Shown here: positions 9,498 through 16,477 of the stretch, one piece after another
Layout of the letters: every line of letters starts with the position of its first letter
Numbering within the stretch: the stretch's first letter is position 1
Origin: Caulobacter ginsengisoli
Lineage (GTDB): Bacteria > Pseudomonadota > Alphaproteobacteria > Caulobacterales > Caulobacteraceae
Direction of reading: 5' to 3'
NCBI RefSeq assembly: GCF_030814835.1
Contig: NZ_JAUSVS010000001.1
Span: 62,001 to 126,000 of the forward strand
Length of the DNA stretch: 64,000 bases
Notes under the pieces: model-generated
Told to the model about the DNA's origin: nothing
Database searches by the model: none
The model's input: only the letters and a program-made list of their open reading frames with translations
Translations under genes and position numbers: made by a program

Positions 9498-10730
9498 ATG
9501 AGCCCCGCCGTGACCATTCCGCCCGACAACGCCAGGCCCGCCCCGACCCCATGGGGCCTGATCATCCTGCTGGGGGCGATGACCGGTTTCGCGCCGGTCT
9601 CCATCGACATGTACCTGCCGGCCCTGCCCTCCATCGGCAAGACGCTGGGGGCCAGCGCCGGGGCGACCCAGGCGACCCTGTCCGCCTTCCTGGCCGGCAT
9701 GGCCATCGGCCAGTTCATCTACGGCCCGGCCTCGGACCGGTTCGGTCGCCGCGCGCCGGTCATGGTGGGGGCGGTGGTCTATATGGCCGCTTCCGTGCTC
9801 TGCGCCCTGGCGCCCAGTATCGAATGGCTGATCGCCGGGCGCTTCCTGCAGGCCCTGGGCGGCTGCGCCGGGGCGGTGATCGCCCGGGCGGTGGTCCGCG
9901 ACCGCTTTGGCCATACCGACACGGCCCGGGTGCTGTCGCTGCTGATGCTGATCATGGGGCTGGCCCCGATCCTGACGCCGCTGGCGGGCGGCTGGGTGAT
10001 GCTGGTCGCCGGCTGGCGCGGCATCTTCTGGCTGCTGGCCGGTTTCGGCGTGGCCATCTGCGTGGCCGTGATGCTGTTCCTCACCGAGAGCCGTTCGGAC
10101 GAGACGGCGGCTCTGGCCCGTTCGGAGAACCCCTTCCGCGCCTATGCCGAACTGCTGCGCCAGCGCCGGCTGATCGGCTACAGCCTGGCCGGGGCGCTGA
10201 ACGGGGCGGTGCTGTTCACCTACATCTCCGGCTCGCCCGATCTGATCATCGACCAGTACGGCTTCTCGCCGCAGACCTTCGGCTGGGTGTTCGGGGTCAA
10301 TGCCTTTGGAGTCATCGGCGCCAGCCAGGTCAATCGCTGGCTGCTGCGCCGCCATCACCCAGACTATGTGCTGGGCCGCGCCAGCCTCGTCGCCAGCGGC
10401 TTCGCCATCCTGATGTTCGCCGACGCCGCCACGGGCCTTGGCGGCATGTGGCTGCTGCTGCCGCTGCTGTTCATGACCCTGGCCAGCTACGGCCTGATGC
10501 AGGGCAACACCATGGCCGGGGCCCTGAGTGTCGACCCCCGGCGGGCGGGTTCGATCTCGGCCCTGATGGGCGGCATGTCGTTTGGCGTGGGGGCCTTCGC
10601 GTCCTGGGCCTCGGGAGCCTTCCACGACGGCACCGCCCGGCCGATGACCGGGGTGATGCTGGTGGCGCTTCTGGGCTCGGCGGCCGCGATCTGGCTCCTG
10701 GCTCTGCCCAGGGATCAGGCCGGCGACTGA
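9498..10730 (+). CDS. Bcr/CflA-type multidrug MFS transporter
   Basis: The 410-residue product has about twelve membrane helices and the drug:proton antiporter-1 signatures: FAPVSIDMYLPALPSI in helix 1, GQFIYGPASDRFGRR in the loop between helices 2 and 3, and RFLQALGGCAGAVIARAVVRD in helices 4-5. These are typical of Bcr/CflA exporters of bicyclomycin, chloramphenicol and related compounds. The actual substrate is not known. The ATG at 9498 was chosen because the residues before it do not resemble the family. It diverges from the epoxide hydrolase gene with about 60 bases between them, and its end overlaps the DUF423 gene tail to tail. Confidence 0.9.
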   Translation: MSPAVTIPPDNARPAPTPWGLIILLGAMTGFAPVSIDMYLPALPSIGKTLGASAGATQATLSAFLAGMAIGQFIYGPASDRFGRRAPVMVGAVVYMAASVLCALAPSIEWLIAGRFLQALGGCAGAVIARAVVRDRFGHTDTARVLSLLMLIMGLAPILTPLAGGWVMLVAGWRGIFWLLAGFGVAICVAVMLFLTESRSDETAALARSENPFRAYAELLRQRRLIGYSLAGALNGAVLFTYISGSPDLIIDQYGFSPQTFGWVFGVNAFGVIGASQVNRWLLRRHHPDYVLGRASLVASGFAILMFADAATGLGGMWLLLPLLFMTLASYGLMQGNTMAGALSVDPRRAGSISALMGGMSFGVGAFASWASGAFHDGTARPMTGVMLVALLGSAAAIWLLALPRDQAGD

Positions 10731-11095
10731 TCGACCCCTCTGGCGGCCCAGATCAGGATCGCCCAGCCGATCAGGAAGCTCACGCCGCCGATAGGGGTGA
10801 TCGCCCCGACCCAAGGCGACGCCCCGAACGCCAGGGCGTAGAGCGAGCCCGAGAACAGCACGATCCCGCCCAGGAACCAGGCCGGCGCGAACCGGGCCCG
10901 CCTGGCGCCCACCTGCATGAAGGTGGCGCAGGCGAAGGTGGCCATGGCGTGCATGAACTCGTAGCTGGCCCCGGTCCTCAGCAGCTCGGCCGCGCGCGGC
11001 TCCGCCCCATGCGCCGCGAACGCCCCGATGGCCACCGAGCCCAGCCCCATCAGGGCGGCCAGGGTCATCCAGTTTCGTCTGGTCCAGATCGTCAC
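10715..11095 (-). CDS. DUF423 family small membrane protein
   Basis: The 126-residue product has four hydrophobic segments and the DUF423 pattern: an early GAFAAHG, then YEFMHA, FSGSLYALA and ITPIGGVSFLIGW. These proteins (YgdD-like) are small inner-membrane proteins of unknown function. The start is a GTG at 11095 with GGGGAAG about six bases upstream. The frame runs open far beyond it, but only this part resembles a protein family. The last 16 bases overlap the end of the MFS gene on the other strand. Confidence 0.88.
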   Translation of the reverse strand: MTIWTRRNWMTLAALMGLGSVAIGAFAAHGAEPRAAELLRTGASYEFMHAMATFACATFMQVGARRARFAPAWFLGGIVLFSGSLYALAFGASPWVGAITPIGGVSFLIGWAILIWAARGVDQSPA

Positions 11096-11212
11096 GAAAA
11101 CTTCCCCCGCGTCACCGTTGATACGGCCCTGGCCCGACCTTACCGTGGAGGATGAAGGCGTAAAGCCGCCCATCCTCCCCCAGCGAGGCGGCGCGCCCAC
11201 GGAGGATATCCC

Positions 11213-12322
11213 ATGGCGCTGACCCGAGGCGACGACTATCCGATCCACCAGACGCCCGATCCCATCGCCTATGGCGGCACCGACCGGAACTTCTACGACC
11301 GCTACTTCTTCAATGGCTATCACCCCAAGGAAGGCGAGGACTTCTTCGCCGCCGCCTTCGGGGTCTATCCGCACCTCAACATCACCGACGCCGCCTTCGT
11401 GGTGGTGCGCGACGGGGTCGAGACGGCGCTGCACGCCAGCGGCTGGCTGGGCGACCGCATGGATCTGGAAGTGGGGCCGATCAAGATCGAGATCCTCGAG
11501 CCGCTCCACAGGCTGAAGCTCATCGTCAATGCGCCGGACAAGGGCCTCAAGGCCGAGATCGTCTTCACCAGCCGCGCCGCCCCCATCGAGGAGCCGCGCT
11601 TCATCCGCCGGATCAGCACCCGGGCCTTCATGGACTACACGCGGCTGACCCAGAACGGCCACTACGAGGGCTGGATCGAGCTGGACGGGGTGAAGAAGTC
11701 GGTCGACGGCTTCGTCGGCACCCGCGACCGCTCCTGGGGGGTGCGGCCGGTCGGGGCCCGCGACAGCCAGGAGGTCGTGCCGCCCCAGCCGCAGCAGTTC
11801 TTCTGGCTGTGGTCGCCGCTCAGCTTCGACGACGGCAGCTTCTTCTTCCACAGCAACGACGACGCCCTGGGACGGCCGTGGAACACCCGCGCCGTCTGGA
11901 CGCCGGACGGCTCGGACGAGGCCGGCATGCATCACCTCAACGGCCAGGCCAAGATCGAGTGGAAGAGCGGCACCCGCCACGCCAGGTCGGCGACCATCCA
12001 GCTCACCGACGACTACGGCAAGCCGGCGGGCCAGATCGCCTTCGAGCCGGAATACGAGTTCCTGATGCTGGGCCTGGGCTACACCCATCCCAAATGGAGC
12101 CACGGCCACAACCACGGCCAGCTGGCGGTCGAACGCGAGGACATCGGCCTGGCCCAGGCCGATCCCAAGATGCCCTTCCATCTGCACGTTCAGGCGCTTT
12201 CCAAGGTCACCTTCACCGACGCCGCCGGCAAGGTCCGCAAGGGCAGGGGGGTGCTGGAGCAGCTGGCCATCGGCCCGCACGGCCCTTCGGGCTTCAAGGA
12301 CATGCTGGACTTCGCGCCTTGA
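11213..12322 (+). CDS. uncharacterised protein, 369 aa (possibly DUF7064/DUF7065-like)
   Basis: This soluble protein has no signal peptide. It is rich in beta-strand-like segments and aromatic residues and contains RDRSWGVRP in the middle, a hallmark of an uncharacterised family often annotated with DUF7065 and DUF7064 domains. It starts at ATG 11213 with GGAGG upstream. Its stop overlaps the start of a phosphotransferase gene, so the two are translationally coupled and probably work together. From memory, such pairs occur near lipid, steroid or acyl-CoA metabolism genes in Actinobacteria and Alphaproteobacteria. The biochemical role is unknown. Confidence 0.7.
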   Translation: MALTRGDDYPIHQTPDPIAYGGTDRNFYDRYFFNGYHPKEGEDFFAAAFGVYPHLNITDAAFVVVRDGVETALHASGWLGDRMDLEVGPIKIEILEPLHRLKLIVNAPDKGLKAEIVFTSRAAPIEEPRFIRRISTRAFMDYTRLTQNGHYEGWIELDGVKKSVDGFVGTRDRSWGVRPVGARDSQEVVPPQPQQFFWLWSPLSFDDGSFFFHSNDDALGRPWNTRAVWTPDGSDEAGMHHLNGQAKIEWKSGTRHARSATIQLTDDYGKPAGQIAFEPEYEFLMLGLGYTHPKWSHGHNHGQLAVEREDIGLAQADPKMPFHLHVQALSKVTFTDAAGKVRKGRGVLEQLAIGPHGPSGFKDMLDFAP

Positions 12323-13344
12323 GCCTTACCGAACAGCTTGAAGCCTACCTGACCCGCACCACGGGCCTGCCGACGAAGGTTGTGGCCATGGCCCGCATCC
12401 CCGGCGGGGCCAGCCGCGAGACCTATCGTTTCGACGCCGACGTCGGCGGGACGATCAAGCCGCTGATCCTGCGGCGCGACCCGGTCGGCAGCCTGATCGA
12501 CACCGACCGGCGGTTGGAATTTCTGGCCTTCCGCAGCTTCCACGGCCGCGGCCTGCCGGTGCCCGAAGCCATCGCGCTCGAGGAGGAGGGGGCCGAACTC
12601 GAGCGGCCCTTCTTCATCATGGGCCGCATAGACGGCGGCAAGGCCGGCAGCCCGTTCAGCGCCCCGCCCTATGGCGACCACGCCCGGGCCATCGGCGAGC
12701 AGTTCTTCGGTCATCTGGGCGCCATCGCCGCCGCCGACCCGCTGACCCTGCCGATCAGCGAGGCGGCTGAGGCGCCGGCTCTGGACGCCTGCTGGAAGCG
12801 CGAACTGGACTACTGGTCGGGGGTCATTGAGGCCGACGAACTGCATCCCCAGCCCATCGTCCGCGCCGCCATCCGCCGCCTGCGCGCCAACCCGCCGCCG
12901 CCGGCCCAGAAGCTCAGCGTCGTGCATGGCGATTATCGGACCGGCAACTTCCTGCATGACGGCGAGGGCCGGGTGATCGCCCTGCTCGACTGGGAGATGG
13001 CCCATCTGGGCGATCCGCTGGAGGACCTGGGCTGGGCCATGGACCCGCTGTGGTGCTACGGCGAGACCGAGCGGGTCTGCGGCATGGTCCCGCGCGCCCA
13101 GGCCATCGCCCTCTGGGAAAAGGCCAGCGGCCTGAAGGTCGATCTCAAGGCCTTCGCCTGGTGGGAGCTGTTCGCCTCGGTCAAGGGCCAGGCCATCTGG
13201 ACCTCCTCGGCCAAGGAGTTCCGCGACGGCGGCCTGAAGGACCCGGTGCTGGGCTTCTCGGGCTGGTACACCGCCCGCCGCCAGGACATCATCCTGGCCG
13301 ACCGCCTTTCGCAAGGCATGGCCCTGCTGGAGGCGCAGGCATGA
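12319..13344 (+). CDS. APH-family phosphotransferase (ACAD10/11 kinase-like)
   Basis: The 341-residue product has the aminoglycoside-phosphotransferase/choline-kinase fold. An N-terminal nucleotide-binding lobe contains PGGASRETYRFD. The catalytic loop VVHGDYRTGNFL is followed by the metal-binding LLDWEMAHLGDP about 20 residues later. The DWEMAHLGDPLEDLGW form is typical of the kinase domain that precedes acyl-CoA dehydrogenase in ACAD10/11 and of its free-standing bacterial relatives, so the substrate is more likely a hydroxylated acyl group than an antibiotic. The start is a TTG (12319) overlapping the previous stop. The end overlaps the next start. Confidence 0.85.
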   Translation: MSLTEQLEAYLTRTTGLPTKVVAMARIPGGASRETYRFDADVGGTIKPLILRRDPVGSLIDTDRRLEFLAFRSFHGRGLPVPEAIALEEEGAELERPFFIMGRIDGGKAGSPFSAPPYGDHARAIGEQFFGHLGAIAAADPLTLPISEAAEAPALDACWKRELDYWSGVIEADELHPQPIVRAAIRRLRANPPPPAQKLSVVHGDYRTGNFLHDGEGRVIALLDWEMAHLGDPLEDLGWAMDPLWCYGETERVCGMVPRAQAIALWEKASGLKVDLKAFAWWELFASVKGQAIWTSSAKEFRDGGLKDPVLGFSGWYTARRQDIILADRLSQGMALLEAQA

Positions 13345-13757
13345 CCCCGACCGTCGCCGAACTGCTGCTGGGCAATTTCGTGGCCTTCTCCAACCCGCCG
13401 CCGCCCGAAGCCATGGGCGATTTCATGACCAGCCGCATCGGCATCGTCGGCATGATCTCCATGCTGGCCGCCCAGGAGGCCGACCGCGGCGCCGCCGCCC
13501 GCATCTGGGAGAACGGCGCCATCCGCGCCATGCTGGCCAGGGGCGGCGGCTACGGGCCCTTTGCCGAGGTTCAGGACGGGGAGGCGACCATCGAGGCGTT
13601 GGACGCGGTCAACGCCGACCTGCGCCGGGCCCTCATCGCCCTGCACGAGGCGGTCGAGGCCGCGAAAGACGACGATCTGGATCGCGAAATCCTCGACCTC
13701 TATGTCAAGATGGCTCAGGCTAGACGCCTGGACCTGCCGCCGTTTCCCGCGAGTTGA
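13341..13757 (+). CDS. small helical protein of unknown function, 138 aa
   Basis: The product is mostly alpha-helical by eye and has neither signal peptide nor membrane helix. Its ATG overlaps the stop codon of the phosphotransferase gene (ATGA), so it is the third member of a coupled three-gene unit. I do not recognise the family. The position suggests a helper or binding partner of the kinase, which is inference. It ends three bases before the next gene. Confidence 0.75.
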   Translation: MTPTVAELLLGNFVAFSNPPPPEAMGDFMTSRIGIVGMISMLAAQEADRGAAARIWENGAIRAMLARGGGYGPFAEVQDGEATIEALDAVNADLRRALIALHEAVEAAKDDDLDREILDLYVKMAQARRLDLPPFPAS

Positions 13758-13760
13758 CCC

Positions 13761-14831
13761 ATGATCCGCCGTGTTTTCGTCGTCCTTGGTCAAAGCTTAG
13801 TATTGGCCTTGGCCCTGGCGGCGCCGGCCAGGGCGGAGGTGTTCAAGGAATTCAAGGACTGGTCGGCGGTCTGCGACAACATCAAGTCGTGCGAGGCGAT
13901 GACCTTCGCCGGCGACACCTTCGAACTGGCGGCCTTCTTCACCATCCGCCGCGCCGCCGGACCCGGCGCGCCGGTCAAGGTGGTCATCTCGGCCATGGCC
14001 AGCGACGACGAAGCCGGCCGGCAGCCGACCGTTTGGCAGCTGCTACTGGACGGCAAACCGCTGCCGGGATTCGCCGATCTCAACGCCCCGTCCAAGGACG
14101 GCATGTGGCGGGTCGAACTCGTCGGGCCGCGGGCCGAGGCCTTCCTGGCCGCCATCCGCAACGGCGATGGCCTGCTGGTCAAGGGCGCCAGCAAGACCGA
14201 CCGCAGCCGGTTCTCGCTGTCGGGCCTGTCAGCCAGCCTGCTCTGGCTCGACGACGCCCAGGGCCGGGTCGGGGGCGCCACGGCGCTGGCCAAGCCCGGT
14301 CCCACCCCGGCTTCGGCGGTCCCGCCGGCTCCGCGGCGGCCGATCATCATCGCCGCCAAGCCGGTCAGCCAGGCCGGCCTGCCCAAGACCCCGCCGGCGG
14401 CGCTCAAGGCCAATCCGGCCCTCGCCGAATGCGACCTCGATCCCAAGGCGGGGAATTACGACCTGGTGGTGGCCCGCCTGGCGCCTGGAAAGCTGTTCTG
14501 GGGCATCCCCTGCTCGGCGGGGGCTTACAACACCTTCTACGAGCTGTTCGTGACCGATGAGAAGGGCGGCGGGGCCAAGCCGGCCATCCCGCCCTATGCC
14601 CCGGGCGCCGAGGACCAGCCGACCAACGAGCTGATGAACATCAGCTTCGATCCCGCCAAGCAGATGCTCAGCAATTTCGACAAGATGCGCGGCATCGGCG
14701 ATTGCGGCGCTATGAGCGACTGGGTCTGGGACGGGACGAGCTTTCTGCTGGTCACGCAATACATGATGCCCGACTGCCACGGCGTCCCGCCCGACGATTG
14801 GCCCTCGCTGTGGCAGGCCGAGGTGAAATAG
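13761..14831 (+). CDS. DUF1176-like exported protein
   Basis: The 356-residue product begins with a signal peptide (hydrophobic residues 5-20, cleavage near ARA-EV at about residue 25). The mature start reads FKDWSAVCDNIKSCEAM, typical of DUF1176 proteins. Several cysteines in the mature part (near residues 37, 43, 225, 250, 314 and 337) suggest disulfides and a periplasmic location. A Pro/Ala-rich linker at about 175-200 separates two halves. The function of the family is unknown. It follows the preceding gene by three bases and may be cotranscribed with it. Confidence 0.75.
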   Translation: MIRRVFVVLGQSLVLALALAAPARAEVFKEFKDWSAVCDNIKSCEAMTFAGDTFELAAFFTIRRAAGPGAPVKVVISAMASDDEAGRQPTVWQLLLDGKPLPGFADLNAPSKDGMWRVELVGPRAEAFLAAIRNGDGLLVKGASKTDRSRFSLSGLSASLLWLDDAQGRVGGATALAKPGPTPASAVPPAPRRPIIIAAKPVSQAGLPKTPPAALKANPALAECDLDPKAGNYDLVVARLAPGKLFWGIPCSAGAYNTFYELFVTDEKGGGAKPAIPPYAPGAEDQPTNELMNISFDPAKQMLSNFDKMRGIGDCGAMSDWVWDGTSFLLVTQYMMPDCHGVPPDDWPSLWQAEVK

Positions 14832-14856
14832 CGGCGACTCAGTCTAGCAGCCGCCC

Positions 14857-16017
14857 ATGCCGACCTCGCTGCGCATGGGCCTCTACTACGCCGGGATCTT
14901 CATCGGCACCGGCGCCAGCCTGCCCTACATGTCGGTGTGGTTTCACGACCATGGCCTGAACGGCGCGCAGATCGGCATGATCCTGTCCGCGCCGATGCTG
15001 GGACGGCTGTTCAGCGGTCCGGCCCTGGCGGTCTCGGCCGATGGGTTCAAACTTCGCCGCACCCCTTTGATGTTGCTGGGTTTTGGCTCAGGTCTGGCGT
15101 TCGGCGCCATCGCCCTGTTCCAGGGCTTTCCCGTCTGGCTGCTCTGCTGGCTGGCGGGCGCATGCCTGCAGGGCGGGATGTCGCCGCTGGGCGATGTGAT
15201 GACCCTGCGCCTCGCCGCGCGGGAGGGCTTCGCCTACGGCCCGGCGCGTTCGGTCGGCTCGATGGCCTTCGTTGTCGGCAACCTGCTCGGCGGAGTGGTG
15301 CTGGCGTCGTTCGGGTCCGGCGCGATCCTGGCCTGGACCGTGGCCGCCGCACTGCTGAGCGGCGTCTTCGCCCGCCTGCTGCTGCCACCCGAGCCGGTGC
15401 ATGAGGGCGGGGCGGCCCCCGCCAGCCGCTCCGACCGCTGGGCCGGGCTTGGCCAGCTTCTGCGCGACCGCACCTTCATGCTGATCATCGTCTCCGCCGG
15501 ACTGATCCAGGCCACCCACGCCTTCTACTATGTCTTCTCGAGCCTGCTGTGGCAGGGGCAGGGGATCTCCGATTTCGTGATCGGCGCCTTGTGGGCAACC
15601 GGCGTCATAGCTGAGATCGGTTTCATGTTGATGGCCGAGCGCATCCGCCGGCGAGTCGGTCCTGAACGGCTGATCCTGATCGGCGGCGTGGCGGCGCTCC
15701 TGCGCTGGTGCGCCAGCCCGCTGGTCCTGCCGCCCCTGCTGCTGTTTCCGCTGCAGGCCCTGCATGCGCTGAGTTTCACCGCCACCTTCATCGGCTCGCT
15801 GCAACTGATCCAGCTGCGCGCGCCGGCCCGCTTCGCCTCGGCGGCGCAGTCCCTGGCCACCACCTTGTCCAGCGGCCTGCTGATCGGCCTGGCCACGCTG
15901 GCGTCCGGGCCGCTGTTCGATCGCTTCGGATCGCTCGGCTACCTGGCCATGGCGGTTATGGCGCTAGCGGGCGTCATCGGTGCGGCCCGACTCCCCAGAG
16001 CGCTCTCGCGCGCCTGA
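14857..16017 (+). CDS. MFS transporter, 3-phenylpropionate permease-like (HcaT type)
   Basis: The 386-residue polytopic protein has about twelve membrane helices. The opening segment, ending in ASLPYMSVWFHDHGL and followed by GAQIGMILS, resembles the MFS_1_like group that includes HcaT and LacY-type symporters. The RSVGSMAFVVGNLLGG segment in helix 5 also fits. HcaT takes up 3-phenylpropionate, but this group contains many members of unknown substrate, so only the subfamily is claimed. It starts 25 bases after the DUF1176 gene. Confidence 0.8.
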   Translation: MPTSLRMGLYYAGIFIGTGASLPYMSVWFHDHGLNGAQIGMILSAPMLGRLFSGPALAVSADGFKLRRTPLMLLGFGSGLAFGAIALFQGFPVWLLCWLAGACLQGGMSPLGDVMTLRLAAREGFAYGPARSVGSMAFVVGNLLGGVVLASFGSGAILAWTVAAALLSGVFARLLLPPEPVHEGGAAPASRSDRWAGLGQLLRDRTFMLIIVSAGLIQATHAFYYVFSSLLWQGQGISDFVIGALWATGVIAEIGFMLMAERIRRRVGPERLILIGGVAALLRWCASPLVLPPLLLFPLQALHALSFTATFIGSLQLIQLRAPARFASAAQSLATTLSSGLLIGLATLASGPLFDRFGSLGYLAMAVMALAGVIGAARLPRALSRA

Positions 16018-16104
16018 AACCTGTCCAAAAGTTCATCCCCCGCCATATTGTCGCAGGACCCGACCTGAGGGATAACGGCGCTATTCGGGAACGGGGCCTG
16101 CATC

Positions 16105-16314
16105 ATGCAGTTCATCCTCGACATCATCGCGGCGGCCCTTGTCTGGCTGGCGGCGGTGGCGTTTGGCCATTTCGGGATCAAGGTCGACCTGCCCGACCGG
16201 CATCCCCCCAAGGCGGAGCGCATCATCGAGCGCACGCCCGCCCCCGCACGCCAGTCCGCCAGGACCAATCCGGACTGCCCCGAACTGAAGCCCGCGGCCC
16301 TCAAGACCGTCTGA
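16105..16314 (+). CDS. small single-pass membrane protein, 69 aa
   Basis: The product has one hydrophobic segment at residues 3-22 and a basic, proline-rich tail containing RTPAPARQSARTNPD. It could be anchored in the inner membrane with the tail in either compartment. I do not recognise a family. The high density of antisense frames in this GC-rich DNA makes short genes uncertain, but the membrane segment and the spacing from its neighbours support this one. Confidence 0.45.
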   Translation: MQFILDIIAAALVWLAAVAFGHFGIKVDLPDRHPPKAERIIERTPAPARQSARTNPDCPELKPAALKTV

Positions 16315-16477
16315 GACGCGCTAGACTCTGCCTGCGACGTCAAGACCTTAACATATTCTTTGCAAGCCGCTTTCCGCGCGGCCTTTTCATCGATAGTTTT
16401 CACCCAGCGCGAGAAGTCATGGGCCGGGGCCAGCGCTTGAAGATCACCATCCGGCCGCCCAGGAACCACGTCGGCGC

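Noticed and set aside
9437..9718. N-terminal extension of the epoxide hydrolase-like protein
   Set aside because: It overlaps the divergent MFS gene, lacks family similarity, and a good ribosome binding site supports the GTG at 9436.
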